Assembly: GCA_013360405.1 (NCBI GenBank)
Contig: JABWBR010000044.1
Location: forward strand, 1 to 64,000
Source: Saprospiraceae bacterium
GTDB taxonomy: Bacteria; Bacteroidota; Bacteroidia; Chitinophagales; Saprospiraceae
Direction: 5' to 3'
DNA: 64,000 bases
Made by a program: the position numbers and the translations under genes
Shown: in pieces, positions 28,109 to 37,945 of the stretch
Layout of the letters: each line of letters starts with the position of its first letter
Position numbering within the stretch: the first letter of the stretch is position 1
Notes under the pieces: generated by a model
What the model was told of the DNA's origin: nothing
Databases searched by the model: none
The model's input: the letters and a program-made list of their open reading frames with translations, nothing else

Positions 28109-29749
28109 TCACCCCAAATTACTAAGTATCTGCCACAGCAACTGCACAAACAAAATCTTGCCGATCAACAGCAGCGGATATGTAAGCGCATAACCGAAAG
28201 TGGGCATCTTATTGCCTGCTTTTTCGTTGGCGAAACTCAGGTTGGCAGGGTGGTGCGCCAACATGCCGGTGAGCAATACAAACGGGATGCGGAAAAATCG
28301 ATAACCGATAAACATAGCCAGCATGGCGCTGACCAGGCTCACTACCGCTCCACTGAGCAGGAGTAACGGTCCCACACTGCTATTCATGGTACTTACAAAC
28401 GTGTGCCCCGAATTAATGCCGATAGCAGCCAGCATGAGCATGAGCCCTATCTGGCGAAGCGTAAGGTTGGCAGAGTAGGGAAGCGTCCACACAATGGGGC
28501 CGCTGCGCCGCAAAGCCGACAGTACGAGCCCCGCTACCAGCGGCCCCCCGGCAAACCCCAGGCTAAACGTGATTCCTATGGGCAGGTCGAAATTGATAGA
28601 CCCCAGCATAATACCCAGACCCATACCCAGGCCAAACGACAAAAGGTCGATCTGACTCAGCGAATCGTATGAATCGCCGAAGATTTTTTGCAGTTTGGGC
28701 ATATCGCCACGCCTGGCCAACACCCGCACCCGGTCGCCCAATTCCAGTACCGTATTGCGGGTAACCAGCATATCTATGTCGCCGCGGCGCACCCGGGTGA
28801 TCAGCGCCTCGTAGTCTTCTTCGATATCGAGCGTACTCACGGGCTGGCCGGCGATGCGTGGGTTGGATACGAACATGCGCCGAACGTCGAACACCGCCCG
28901 GTCGTCGGCCAGTTGATGTTCGCTCGGTTTGCCGATCATAGCGGCCACCCGCTGCACTTCTTCGTCGTCGCCGATGATGCTCACTTTGTCGCCCACGGCA
29001 AAACGCGTTTCGAGGTGGCAAATGCCCAACTCCTCGCCGTGCTGGTGCCGCGCAAACATGACGCCCCAGCCATGCTGCTGCCGAAGGGTGCGCAGCGGAA
29101 TATCCGTAATGCCGGGATTTTCTATGTCGAAGGTTAAATTGACGATGTTTTGCTCTATGGGGTATTCGCTTTTCAGCGATTGTACTTCTTTTTTCATATC
29201 TACCCGTAGCCACCTGCGCATGAGGAGCAAAGCCACCATCGTACCCAATACGCCCATCGGATAGGAGATCGAATAACCTACTACCGCATTTTGCGATTGT
29301 ACATCGGCACTGTCGGCGCCTTGTTTTTGAATGGCATCGAGCAATCCCGCCAGGGCAGGGGTATTCGTGGTAACCCCCGAAAGCAATCCCGCCGATGCCG
29401 AAGCGTCAAACTGAAACAACATGTGAAAAACTGCTGTAACGATAGACAAGATAGCCAATGCCACCAGGGCAAAACCCACGTTCTGGGCGCCCCGCTTTTG
29501 CATGGAACCAAAAAACGAAGGACCGCTGCTCAAGCCAATGCTATATACAAAAACAGCGAGGCCAAGTAGGGTAATTATTTTGGGAATTTGTATGTCGGGC
29601 CTGATGGCGCCTGCCGCCAATCCCACAAATAATACGGCGGCAACCCCCATCCCGCTACCCCTGTATTTGATATTGCCCAGCCAGGAACCCAGGGCCGCTA
29701 CAATAAAAAGGTATAATAACGCGATTTCCGCGCCGGCATCATGTTGCAT
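28109..29749 (-). CDS. AspT/YidE/YbjL-type putative antiporter
   Basis: This 546-aa membrane protein has two sets of about five transmembrane helices (about 8-190 and 375-545) around a cytoplasmic centre with two RCK_C (TrkA-C) modules (about 205-370). Each module has a V-G-D-x-V-x-hydrophobic pattern (FAVGDKVSIIGDD, LELGDRVRVLA). The family name comes from the aspartate-alanine exchanger AspT, but most members with RCK domains have unknown substrates. There is no obvious operon partner. The last codons overlap the end of the 26-bp repeat array. Confidence 0.86.
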   Translation of the reverse strand: MQHDAGAEIALLYLFIVAALGSWLGNIKYRGSGMGVAAVLFVGLAAGAIRPDIQIPKIITLLGLAVFVYSIGLSSGPSFFGSMQKRGAQNVGFALVALAILSIVTAVFHMLFQFDASASAGLLSGVTTNTPALAGLLDAIQKQGADSADVQSQNAVVGYSISYPMGVLGTMVALLLMRRWLRVDMKKEVQSLKSEYPIEQNIVNLTFDIENPGITDIPLRTLRQQHGWGVMFARHQHGEELGICHLETRFAVGDKVSIIGDDEEVQRVAAMIGKPSEHQLADDRAVFDVRRMFVSNPRIAGQPVSTLDIEEDYEALITRVRRGDIDMLVTRNTVLELGDRVRVLARRGDMPKLQKIFGDSYDSLSQIDLLSFGLGMGLGIMLGSINFDLPIGITFSLGFAGGPLVAGLVLSALRRSGPIVWTLPYSANLTLRQIGLMLMLAAIGINSGHTFVSTMNSSVGPLLLLSGAVVSLVSAMLAMFIGYRFFRIPFVLLTGMLAHHPANLSFANEKAGNKMPTFGYALTYPLLLIGKILFVQLLWQILSNLG

Positions 29750-29837
29750 GCTACTTCGGGTTTGTGTGATGCGATGTTACAAAAAATTGAGGAAATTAGA
29801 TATGACAGTCAAAATACCGTCTTTTTTTTGTAAATTG

Positions 29838-29855
29838 TCCTATCTGACAATTACC
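29838..29855. promoter_or_regulatory. Inverted repeat in divergent promoter region
   Basis: ATTGTC-CTATCT-GACAAT is a perfect 6-bp dyad, 8 bp before the AI-2E-family gene and between two divergent genes. It could be an operator. No match to a known regulator is claimed. Confidence 0.3.
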
Positions 29856-29863
29856 TAATACAC

Positions 29864-30928
29864 ATGGATAACGTTTCTTTCCGATACCTGAAATTTTATA
29901 CAAACGTATTGCTTTTTACCGTACTGGCTTTCTTTATACTCTATCAGGGCAGAATTTTGTTTATTCCCCTGAGCTTTGCCGTACTCATCAGTTTTATTTT
30001 ATATCCCATATGTAAAATACTGGAAAAATATACTGGAAGGGTGGTCTCCATTGCCGTGGGACTGCTACTGCTGGGTGTTTTCGGATTTATTTTGTTTGAA
30101 ATACTGGCCAACAGCATCTCGCTGGTGCAGGAAAAGTTCGTAGTCTCAAAAGACAAAATTGTCGCATTAGGCGATGTCATCATTCAATACCTCGACAACC
30201 TGTTTTTAATTACTAACGAACAACGCCAGGCGCTGGTGCAACAATTATACGATCAGGTATTGCAGGGTATCTTTCCCCTCCTTTCCCGCACTATTTTTGC
30301 TTCTGCCGGCACACTTACTTTTCTTTTGATCATCCCCATATTCGTCACCCTCATCTTGTATTACCGGGAAATTCTTGTGGCGTTCGCACTGTCGGCAGTG
30401 CCTGAATCACAAGTAGCGCATATCAAAACCGCCTTACACGAGCTGACCACTACTTATTTCAGGTTTGCCAAAGGCATGGCGCTAGTGTATGCCATCGTAG
30501 GTACCTTAAATAGTATTGGCTTTTTACTCATCGGATTGCCCCACGCCGTTTATTTCGGCATGCTGGCCGCCATACTTACGTTTTTTCCGTACGTCGGCAT
30601 CATGATCGGTGGCAGCGCTGCTATCATGGTAGCCTGGACGACCTACGACTCCATCTGGTATCCCTTGGGCGTCATTGCCATTCTCGGCGTGGTACAATAC
30701 CTCGAAGCCAACGTGATCTTCCCCTATACGGTGGGTAAACAACTGAAAATAAACCCTTTTGCCACTTTTGTGGTTGTTATCGTCGGCGGAATTGTGTGGG
30801 GAGCGGCGGGCATTATCCTGTTTATCCCCTTCGCGGCTATCCTGAAGATCCTTGCCGACCAAATCGATGATTTACGGCCCCTGGCCATTTTACTTGGCGA
30901 TGAGGATTTCCGCGATAAAAACGCCTAA
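29864..30928 (+). CDS. AI-2E family transporter (UPF0118)
   Basis: This 354-aa inner-membrane protein has about eight hydrophobic helices in the family layout: two pairs at the N-terminus, a central amphipathic region (about 75-150), and a C-terminal bundle with the glycine-proline-rich loop [13 protein letters not shown] and [14 protein letters not shown]. Family members export autoinducer-2 or act as Na+/H+ antiporters; the substrate is not predictable here. A 7-bp repeat array directly follows the stop and leads into the lepA promoter. Confidence 0.88.
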   Translation: MDNVSFRYLKFYTNVLLFTVLAFFILYQGRILFIPLSFAVLISFILYPICKILEKYTGRVVSIAVGLLLLGVFGFILFEILANSISLVQEKFVVSKDKIVALGDVIIQYLDNLFLITNEQRQALVQQLYDQVLQGIFPLLSRTIFASAGTLTFLLIIPIFVTLILYYREILVAFALSAVPESQVAHIKTALHELTTTYFRFAKGMALVYAIVGTLNSIGFLLIGLPHAVYFGMLAAILTFFPYVGIMIGGSAAIMVAWTTYDSIWYPLGVIAILGVVQYLEANVIFPYTVGKQLKINPFATFVVVIVGGIVWGAAGIILFIPFAAILKILADQIDDLRPLAILLGDEDFRDKNA

Positions 30929-30966
30929 ATTCCGAATTCCGAAATCCGAATTCCGAAATCCGAAAA
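30929..30966. repeat. 7-bp GAAATCC/GAATTCC array
   Basis: Five to six units alternate between GAAATCC and GAATTCC, starting right at the stop codon of the transporter gene and ending 6 bp before the lepA -7 element. It is the same word as the longer array at 42528-42638. Confidence 0.85.
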
Positions 30967-30971
30967 AGCAG

Positions 30972-30979
30972 TATATTTG
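30972..30979 (+). promoter_or_regulatory. -7 promoter element of lepA, possibly leaderless
   Basis: TATATTTG is a perfect TAnnTTTG match. Only 5 bp separate it from the ATG at 30985, so transcription should begin at or next to the start codon. Confidence 0.5.
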
Positions 30980-30984
30980 CGCCC

Positions 30985-32775
30985 ATGAAAAATATAAGGA
31001 ACTTTTGCGTCATTGCACATATCGACCACGGCAAAAGCACTTTGTCGGATCGCCTGTTGGAATACACCAAGACGATTTCTGCCCGCGATATGAAAGAACA
31101 GACGCTCGATGACATGGACCTGGAGCGCGAACGCGGTATTACGATTAAAAGCCACGCAATCCAGATGAAGTATGTTCATGCCGATGGCCAGGTCTATACC
31201 TTTAATATGATTGATACGCCGGGCCACGTAGATTTCTCTTACGAAGTTTCGCGTTCAATAGCCGCTTGCGAAGGCGCACTGTTACTGGTCGACGCTTCGC
31301 AAGGTATTCAGGCTCAAACGATTTCCAACCTGTATCTTGCCATCGAACACGACCTCGAGATTATCCCCATCGTCAATAAAATCGACATGGAAAGCGCGAT
31401 GGTTGACGAGGTTTCCGACCAGATCATTGACCTCATCGGCTGCAAACGCGAGGAGATTATCCTGGCTAGCGGCCGTACAGGAAAAGGGGTGCCCGATCTG
31501 CTCGATGCCATCGTTAACCGCATACCGGCGCCCAAAGGCGATCCCGAGGCTCCGCTGCAAGCCCTCATTTTCGACTCTATTTTCAACTCTTTCCGCGGGG
31601 TCATCGCCAGTATCCGTATTATGAACGGTACCTTGCGCCAGGGCGATAGGGTCAGGTTTATGAATACCGGGAAAGAATATTCTGCCGATGAAGTAGGTAT
31701 ACTGCAACTCTCTAACGTGCCCAAAACTGAGTTGTTGACTGGCGATGTGGGCTATGTGATTACCGGTATCAAAATTTCGAAAGAAATTAAAGTGGGCGAT
31801 ACGATTACCAAAGTGGAAAATCCAAGCCCCGAAGCTATCAAAGGTTTCGAAGACGTAAAACCTATGGTGTTCGCCGGTATTTTCCCCCTCGACAACGACG
31901 ACTTCGAGGATTTGCGCGACAGCCTCGAAAAACTTCAGCTCAACGACGCTTCGCTTGTTTTTGAGCCCGAATCGTCGGCCGCCCTCGGCTTCGGCTTCCG
32001 CTGCGGTTTTCTGGGCATGCTCCACCTCGAAATCGTACAAGAACGCCTGGCCCGCGAATTCAACCAGGATGTAATTACTACGATCCCCAACGTGTCGTAT
32101 ATTGCTTATACCAAACGCGGCGAACAACTTACCGTGCGCAATCCGGCTGACTTGCCCGACCCCACGGTGCTCGACTATGTGGAAGAACCCTACATCCAGG
32201 CGCAGGTGATCACCAAACCCGAATATATCGGCTCCATCATGACGCTGTGTATGGAAAAAAGAGGCCTGCTCGCCAAGCAACACTACCTCACTGAAAATCG
32301 CGTGGAACTGCTCTTTGAGATACCCCTCGCCGAAATTGTATTCGATTTCTACGACCGCCTCAAGTCTATTTCTCGCGGATACGCCTCTTTTGACTATTCG
32401 CCCATCGGCTACCGCCAGTCTGAACTCGTACGCCTCGACATCAAGCTAAACGCAGAAAATGTCGACGCGCTTTCAGCACTCGTTCATCGCGATAAAGCCG
32501 AACCATTTGGCCGAAAGATTTGCAAGAAATTGAAAGATTTGCTGCCTCGTCAGCAATTTGTTATAGCCATCCAGGCCGCCATCGGCGCTAAAATTATCGC
32601 CCGCGAAACAATCTCCGCTATGCGCAAGGATGTTACCGCAAAATGTTATGGCGGCGATATTAGCCGTAAACGCAAACTACTGGAAAAGCAAAAGGAAGGT
32701 AAAAAGCGTATGCGCCAATTCGGCAAGATCGAAGTGCCCCAAAAGGCATTCCTCGATGTGCTCAAACTCGATTAG
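30985..32775 (+). CDS. lepA: Elongation factor 4 (LepA), translational GTPase
   Basis: This 596-aa GTPase binds ribosomes and acts on stalled or back-translocated complexes. The G domain has G1 AHIDHGKST (10-18), the RERGITIK switch I, DTPGHVDF and NKID. An EF-Tu-like domain 2, an EF-G-like domain ([18 protein letters not shown]) and the LepA-specific C-terminal domain ([22 protein letters not shown]) follow. The length is normal. A strong hairpin terminator lies just after the stop. Confidence 0.97.
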   Translation: MKNIRNFCVIAHIDHGKSTLSDRLLEYTKTISARDMKEQTLDDMDLERERGITIKSHAIQMKYVHADGQVYTFNMIDTPGHVDFSYEVSRSIAACEGALLLVDASQGIQAQTISNLYLAIEHDLEIIPIVNKIDMESAMVDEVSDQIIDLIGCKREEIILASGRTGKGVPDLLDAIVNRIPAPKGDPEAPLQALIFDSIFNSFRGVIASIRIMNGTLRQGDRVRFMNTGKEYSADEVGILQLSNVPKTELLTGDVGYVITGIKISKEIKVGDTITKVENPSPEAIKGFEDVKPMVFAGIFPLDNDDFEDLRDSLEKLQLNDASLVFEPESSAALGFGFRCGFLGMLHLEIVQERLAREFNQDVITTIPNVSYIAYTKRGEQLTVRNPADLPDPTVLDYVEEPYIQAQVITKPEYIGSIMTLCMEKRGLLAKQHYLTENRVELLFEIPLAEIVFDFYDRLKSISRGYASFDYSPIGYRQSELVRLDIKLNAENVDALSALVHRDKAEPFGRKICKKLKDLLPRQQFVIAIQAAIGAKIIARETISAMRKDVTAKCYGGDISRKRKLLEKQKEGKKRMRQFGKIEVPQKAFLDVLKLD

Positions 32776-32776
32776 C

Positions 32777-32832
32777 AGCCGCTACCGGTCTGACGGCTTG
32801 AAGCCGTCTGACCGGTAGCGGCTGGTTTTTCG
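32777..32832 (+). terminator. Long hairpin terminator after lepA
   Basis: A stem of about 24 bp with one central mismatch (left arm from CAGCCGCTACCGG, right arm ending CCGGTAGCGGCTG) is followed by GGTTTTT. It is longer than an ordinary intrinsic terminator and may also be a mobile or dispersed palindrome. Confidence 0.8.
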
Positions 32833-33088
32833 TTTTGTTTTGAAAAAGTGCAAATAAACAACCTGCCGGCAGCTTGTTATAAGCAGACAACCAAACATAC
32901 TTCCCCGCTCCAATTTACGCTTGGATCAGGACATGTAATCATGAAAAACTATGTTCAAGGGATAAAATAAGTAGACTGTTGGAAATTGTTTTTGGGACCC
33001 CATGAAGGGACTGCATTTTCACCGGAGAGTGGGGATGCGCCTGTGGCGCAGGGGTCAGAGTAGATAGGTGTGCGGCTTTCGCCGCTAA
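32833..33088. other. Intergenic region without recognisable gene
   Basis: No convincing ORF lies between the lepA terminator and the small membrane ORF. A short GCGCC-TGT-GGCGC hairpin lies near 33037-33053. A small RNA cannot be excluded, but there is no family match. Confidence 0.4.
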
Positions 33089-33193
33089 TCAATAAAACCT
33101 CCTGCTGCGCGCAGGTTGCATACCGGAAAGTAGAATCAACCCTCCGCCGACGATAAAGGCGCCCATAGCGATGTAGAGAATTAACATAGCCAT
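33089..33193 (-). CDS. Small single-helix membrane peptide, 34 aa
   Basis: ATG at 33193 opens a 34-residue frame: one hydrophobic helix (about 3-24, LILYIAMGAFIVGGGLILL), then a basic tail PARSRRFY and TGA. Hydrophobic helix plus positive cytoplasmic tail is the usual form of small regulatory membrane proteins. The region otherwise lacks genes. No homologue is known to me and it could be a chance frame. Confidence 0.4.
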   Translation of the reverse strand: MAMLILYIAMGAFIVGGGLILLSGMQPARSRRFY

Positions 33194-33486
33194 AAAATTT
33201 AGATAGTTAAGGAAATTGGAATCAAAAAGCGTATGTTCACGAGGGCACCGCTAAAATGAGAATTTTTTTGAAAAGAATACTAATTTACGGCATTATTTTT
33301 ATTTCAATATTTTTTCCATATCTCAATATCCGGTCACAAACTCGATTTCATATGCGTAAAGCAAACGGCAAAGAAGGGAAAACCGGATAAATGATCCCCC
33401 GTTTTGTCGGGCAACCGATGAAAAATAAGCAAATTCAGTTGGTCAACTTGACTTTAACATTTAACTTGGCATGCATATCTTATAAA

Positions 33487-33506
33487 AGGCCTTACTTTTA
33501 AGGCCT
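33487..33506. promoter_or_regulatory. Hairpin in the porP leader
   Basis: AGGCCTT-ACTTTT-AAGGCCT is a perfect 7-bp stem ending 22 bp before the porP ATG at 33529. It may be an operator or an mRNA-leader structure. The region 33194-33486 holds nothing else I recognise. Confidence 0.4.
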
Positions 33507-33528
33507 CTACTTTAAATCAACGACACCT

Positions 33529-34581
33529 ATGAAGCTTAAACATCTACTTCTGCTAACTGTATTTCTTGCAATTGAAACACTACATGCCCAGGATTTACAC
33601 TTCTCTTTGTTTAATATGTCGCCGCTTTCACTCAACCCGGCTCAGACCGGCGCATTCGAAGGTACGGCGCGCATCGGAGGTATCTATCGCGACCAATGGG
33701 GATTGGGTTTTTTGAAAAACCAATTTACCACGCCGGCTATCTATATCGATGCGCCCATTATCCGCGGCTTTCGCCAAACAGATTGGGTGGGCGTCGGGTT
33801 TTTGCTGGTACAGGATGAAGCGGGCAGCGCCCGTCTCCAAACTAACGTCAGCGCTCTATCGGCTTCTTATCACCTGGCCCTTAATAAAAAAGGAACCAGC
33901 GTGCTCACCTTGGGTATCCAGGGAGGAAGTACCCAGCGTAAGGCCAACCTGAAAGGAACCGCGCAAGGAGCCAATGAAGACATTACTTTCGAAGAAGAAA
34001 TCCCCGTTGAATTGGGCGGCGGAGGCCTAGCCCAAGGTAGTAGCATGGACCGCACAGGCGATCGTACCACGAGCTTCGTCGATTTCGCCGTTGGGCTAAT
34101 GCTTCGCACACAGGTCGCCGATAATACACCTCTTGAAGTAGGCATCACCGCAGGCCACGTCAATACGCCTCAGTATGCCCTGGCCAGCGCCGGCGGTACC
34201 GATGGCCTCAAACGCCCCATGCGCCTCAGCGCCCACGGTCGCGTAGAATTGCCCGTAAACGAAAAATGGAGCGTTACGCCTACGTTCTTATGGCAAAATA
34301 CCGCCAAAACAAACGAAATAGCCCTCCAGGGCTGGGCTAACTACAAGCTCAATACCGATTTTACCCTCAAAGGCGGTCTCGGCTATCGCGTAAACGACGC
34401 CGGCAAAGTATTACTCGGCGCCGACTGGAAAGACCTTCGCGTAGCATTGGCCTACGACCTCAACCTGAGCTCGAACCCGGCAGAAGTTTATCAGGGAGGC
34501 TTCGAAATAGCTGCCTGGTATATCCTCAAGATTTTCAAAAAGCCGACGCTGAAACCGGCAATCCTTTGTCCAAGATTTTAA
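33529..34581 (+). CDS. PorP/SprF family outer-membrane protein
   Basis: This 350-aa protein has a signal peptide at 1-20 (ending LHAQ). The family core follows: DLHFSLFNMSPLSLNPAQTG, then a beta-barrel-like chain with many short amphipathic strands (GIYRDQWG, WVGVGFLL, LSASYHLAL, FVDFAVGLML). PorP/SprF proteins work with type IX secretion and gliding adhesins at the outer membrane, often as partners of type B-sorted proteins. It is followed 63 bp later by the PorE-like OmpA protein, a common pairing in this phylum. Confidence 0.92.
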   Translation: MKLKHLLLLTVFLAIETLHAQDLHFSLFNMSPLSLNPAQTGAFEGTARIGGIYRDQWGLGFLKNQFTTPAIYIDAPIIRGFRQTDWVGVGFLLVQDEAGSARLQTNVSALSASYHLALNKKGTSVLTLGIQGGSTQRKANLKGTAQGANEDITFEEEIPVELGGGGLAQGSSMDRTGDRTTSFVDFAVGLMLRTQVADNTPLEVGITAGHVNTPQYALASAGGTDGLKRPMRLSAHGRVELPVNEKWSVTPTFLWQNTAKTNEIALQGWANYKLNTDFTLKGGLGYRVNDAGKVLLGADWKDLRVALAYDLNLSSNPAEVYQGGFEIAAWYILKIFKKPTLKPAILCPRF

Positions 34582-34644
34582 CTTATTCTTAAGCAACATT
34601 TTACCTCTAAATTGCTTTAAAAAGCAGGAAACACTACCAACAAA

Positions 34645-37242
34645 ATGCGTGATATGAAACGTTGGCTCGCAATATCCACCCTCCTTTTCAGCTTAACAGG
34701 CTTGTCGCAGCTTCTGGCGCAACCCCTGTCGAAGTCGTCTTACGAAACTACGCTCCAACTGGCAGCCGAAAAGATGGCCGAACAGGATTATTACAACGCG
34801 CTGGAACAATACGAAAAAGCCTATGAAGAGCGCAAAGACAAGGAACTTATTCTCACTATCGCTCAACTACACTACTTCCTGCGCGATTATGAAAAGGCAG
34901 AACGCTGGTATGACAGGCTCCTCACCCGGGATAAGGAAAATAAATACGCCGCCGAAAGATTTGTCTACGGCCGTGTACTCAAGATGACCGGTAAATACGA
35001 CGAAGCCATACCCGAACTCCAACGCTTTGTCAACGAAACTACCGACCCGAAACTCAAAGAATTGGCTCAAAACGAGATTCTCGGCGCCGAACTGGCCAAA
35101 TCATTGCCCGATGGCGCCAAAGGCGTCAAAGTAGAACACCTCGGCAAGGATGTCAACGCGCCACAATCAGAATATTCGCCCGTTCTCTACCGCGACGGCA
35201 AAACGCTCTATTTTGCCGCGTTTAATAAAGATGACGCCAAGGAAGTGATTATTGTCGATGATAAAAATAAGGAGACCCACCACGCTAAAATTTATACTAC
35301 CAGCAAAGGCGAAAAAGGCTGGGCAGCTCCTAAAGTACTCGACGATAAGATTAATCGCCCCGGCTTCCATAGCCCCAACGTGGCTTTTTCTGCCGATGGC
35401 AAACGCATGTATTTTACCCGCGTGGAAAATAAAGGCAATACGATCGGTACCAGTAAGATCTATATGAGCGAAGGCGGCGACGAAGGCTGGCTCGGCCCCG
35501 TGGAAGTACAAGGCGTCAACGGTGAATATATCGCCAAACATCCCGCCGTCGGCGAACTCTTCGGCAAAGAAGTCCTCTTTTTTGTGTCTAATATGGACAG
35601 CGGTCAGGGCGGCGATGATATCTATTACGCCACCTACCAAGGTAACGGCGTGTATAGCGACCCCGTAAGCCTGGGCCCCAAAATTAATACCCCCGGCGAC
35701 GAAGTAACGCCCTATTACCGCGAAGGTACGCTCTATTTTAGCTCTACAGGCCACCCCGGTATCGGTGGCCTGGATATTTTTTATAGCGTGTGGGACGGCT
35801 CTACCTGGAGCGAACCCAAAAATATGGGCAAACAATACAATACCAGCGTAGACGACCAGTATTTCTCTATGGATCAGGAAGGCTACACCGGATTTTTTGC
35901 GTCCAACCGCTTTATTTCGGGTACGACCAAATCGCTCAACGGCAAAAACTGCTGCGACGATATTTATATGTTCTCTATCGCCAAACTCTATGCCGACCTC
36001 GTCGCCGGCGTGTTTGATATTGGCAAAAAGCCGCTCAAAGGCGCCAGCGTAGCACTGATGGAAATGGCCAACAATACGCCGGGTACGCCCGATTCTAAAA
36101 CCAGCGAAAACGGCAACCGCTTCGATTTCGGCCTCGGCCTCGAAAAAGCCTATATGATAGTGGCCAGCCATCCCGCGTATTTCCCCGATACGTTCCAGTT
36201 TAATACGGTGGGACTGAAAGAGTCGAAATCGTACGAACATCGCTTTTTCCTGAAACCTCGCCCAGTAGAACCCGAATACGACACGATTACGATAGAACAA
36301 CCCTTCGTACTCGAGAATATTCTCTACGATTTCGACGATGACCGCATCAAACCGGACGCAGAAATCGACCTCAAAGCCGTACTCGGTCTTATGCAGCAAT
36401 ACCCCGATATGAAAATTGAAATGGGTTCGCATACCGACTTCAGGGGCAATGATGCATACAACCAGGAATTGTCGCAACGCCGCGCCGAATCGGCCCGCCG
36501 CTGGCTGGTACGCTACGAAATACCCCGCACCCGCATCGAAGCAAAAGGCTATGGCGAATCGGTACCCAAAACGGTATCAGCCAAGTGGGCCGCAAAGTAT
36601 AATTTCCTCAAAGAAGGCGATGTGCTGACGGAAGAGTATATCAATAAGCTGGCTACCGAAGAACAAAAAGAAGCGGCGCATAGTATCAACCGCCGTACGG
36701 AATTCAAAATTATCGCCGGCCCGACAAGCGTGACGATCAAACGCACCGAATTGAAAAAACCGGAACAACCCCAGCCCAATACGACTACGCCGAAAACCAA
36801 ACAGGCGCCGAAAGACAGAAATAGCTTGATCCAGGCAGCACCAGTACAACATAATCTCGATACGGTGAAAATTCACCAGTGGTCGTCGTTGTACGGCAAA
36901 AAGAAACTCAAGGGCGTGCCTATCATGCAGTTTGACCAGCGTTTTGTTGAACTGGGCAAGGTGAAAAAAGGAGAAAAGCGCTATTATACTTACCGCTTTA
37001 CAAATCGTGGCGACACTGATCTCAAAATTTCCGTGATCACAGCCTGCGAATGTACCACGATCGATTACTCCACCAAAGCTATTAAACCCGGCCAGCGCGG
37101 CGAGTTTAAGATCACTTTTGACTCTACCGAAAAAGAAGAATCAGAAACGATCGATATCGATATTATGCTCGAAAATAGCGAGCCGGGTAACAACCGCCCC
37201 ATTATGGAGACGGTGCGATACAAGTTCGATCTAGTGAAATAA
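34645..37242 (+). CDS. PorE-like OmpA protein with TPR, PD40, CRD and DUF1573 modules
   Basis: This 865-aa cell-envelope protein has a signal peptide at 1-25. In order it carries TPR helices (about 30-150), a PD40/WD40-like beta-propeller (about 170-440, repeats such as YFAAFNKDD and MYFTRVENKG), a carboxypeptidase-regulatory-like domain (about 448-540) and an OmpA C-terminal peptidoglycan-binding domain (about 550-695) with GSHTDFRGNDAYN..LSQRRAES. This is the architecture of PorE, the T9SS peptidoglycan anchor. Unusually, after a proline/threonine linker comes a DUF1573-type Ig-like module (about 755-865, VELGKVKKGEKRYYTYRFTN). Function as T9SS anchor is inferred. Confidence 0.9.
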   Translation: MRDMKRWLAISTLLFSLTGLSQLLAQPLSKSSYETTLQLAAEKMAEQDYYNALEQYEKAYEERKDKELILTIAQLHYFLRDYEKAERWYDRLLTRDKENKYAAERFVYGRVLKMTGKYDEAIPELQRFVNETTDPKLKELAQNEILGAELAKSLPDGAKGVKVEHLGKDVNAPQSEYSPVLYRDGKTLYFAAFNKDDAKEVIIVDDKNKETHHAKIYTTSKGEKGWAAPKVLDDKINRPGFHSPNVAFSADGKRMYFTRVENKGNTIGTSKIYMSEGGDEGWLGPVEVQGVNGEYIAKHPAVGELFGKEVLFFVSNMDSGQGGDDIYYATYQGNGVYSDPVSLGPKINTPGDEVTPYYREGTLYFSSTGHPGIGGLDIFYSVWDGSTWSEPKNMGKQYNTSVDDQYFSMDQEGYTGFFASNRFISGTTKSLNGKNCCDDIYMFSIAKLYADLVAGVFDIGKKPLKGASVALMEMANNTPGTPDSKTSENGNRFDFGLGLEKAYMIVASHPAYFPDTFQFNTVGLKESKSYEHRFFLKPRPVEPEYDTITIEQPFVLENILYDFDDDRIKPDAEIDLKAVLGLMQQYPDMKIEMGSHTDFRGNDAYNQELSQRRAESARRWLVRYEIPRTRIEAKGYGESVPKTVSAKWAAKYNFLKEGDVLTEEYINKLATEEQKEAAHSINRRTEFKIIAGPTSVTIKRTELKKPEQPQPNTTTPKTKQAPKDRNSLIQAAPVQHNLDTVKIHQWSSLYGKKKLKGVPIMQFDQRFVELGKVKKGEKRYYTYRFTNRGDTDLKISVITACECTTIDYSTKAIKPGQRGEFKITFDSTEKEESETIDIDIMLENSEPGNNRPIMETVRYKFDLVK

Positions 37243-37267
37243 GCATTTGATTCAAATTTACAATAGG

Positions 37268-37307
37268 AATTGGGTTTCTACCTTTATGGCGGAAACCCAA
37301 TTTTTTT
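37268..37307 (+). terminator. Intrinsic terminator after the porP/porE-like pair
   Basis: AATTGGGTTTC and GAAACCCAATT form an 11-bp perfect stem with a 13-base loop, followed by a T-run to 37307. It separates the pair from pnuC. Confidence 0.88.
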
Positions 37308-37321
37308 CTTAATCAATTTAA

Positions 37322-37945
37322 ATGATTGATACAATCTGGCAGGCACTATGGAGAGAGGCTTCGGCTTTTTCCTGGGTGGAGTGGGCGGCCACGCTTATCG
37401 CACTGGGATACGTATGGCTCACCTCCCGCCAGAAAACCTGGGGTTGGTGGTGGGGCGTAATAAGCTGTGCGCTATGGGCCTACGCCTCTTATGCCATTTA
37501 CAACCTGTATTCCGATGCCCTGCTTCAGGTGTTTTACGTGATTATGGGGGTATGGGGCTGGTACCAATGGAAATACGGCGGCGATAAACAGCAACAACTG
37601 CCGCTTAGTAATTTAAGCAATAAACAACATGCCCTGCTTATCGGCTGTGGAGTGGCAGCTTCCCTGCTTTCTGCCTATCTGTTTGATACTTTTACTTCAA
37701 GCTCCGCTCCCTGGTGGAATGCCCCGCTGACCGTCTTTTCTATATTGGCTACTTTCCTGTTGATCCACAAAAAATGGGAGTCCTGGCTATACTGGATGGT
37801 GATAGACGGGGCTTATGTGCTGTTTTATAGCAGCCAGGATGCCTATTTATTCGCGCTCGTCATGGTGGTGTATGTGATATTTGCCACAAGAGCTTATTTC
37901 TCCTGGCGGGCCGATTTTCGAAAGCTACAACGAATGCCCCTCTAA
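37322..37945 (+). CDS. pnuC: Nicotinamide riboside/mononucleotide transporter PnuC
   Basis: This 207-aa inner-membrane protein has about seven helices. PnuC hallmarks are present: EWAATLIALGYVWLTSRQKTWGWWWGVIS near the N-terminus, YSDALLQVFYVIMGVWGWYQW in the middle, and WMVIDGAYVLFYSSQ. It takes up nicotinamide riboside for NAD synthesis by facilitated diffusion. No NAD riboswitch is visible upstream, only the terminator of the previous gene. The 3' end overlaps the convergent glycosyltransferase gene by 21 bp. Confidence 0.93.
   Translation: MIDTIWQALWREASAFSWVEWAATLIALGYVWLTSRQKTWGWWWGVISCALWAYASYAIYNLYSDALLQVFYVIMGVWGWYQWKYGGDKQQQLPLSNLSNKQHALLIGCGVAASLLSAYLFDTFTSSSAPWWNAPLTVFSILATFLLIHKKWESWLYWMVIDGAYVLFYSSQDAYLFALVMVVYVIFATRAYFSWRADFRKLQRMPL

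Noticed and set aside
31282-32283. 333-aa antisense ORF opposite lepA
   Set aside because: lepA is complete and conserved over this stretch; the antisense frame has no recognisable motif.
32833-33088. Small RNA such as 6S or SRP RNA
   Set aside because: No conserved core of these RNAs is visible; only a short hairpin is present.
35167-36477. 436-aa antisense ORF opposite the PorE-like gene
   Set aside because: It is the mirror of a strongly biased coding strand; the plus-strand protein has complete domains and a signal peptide.
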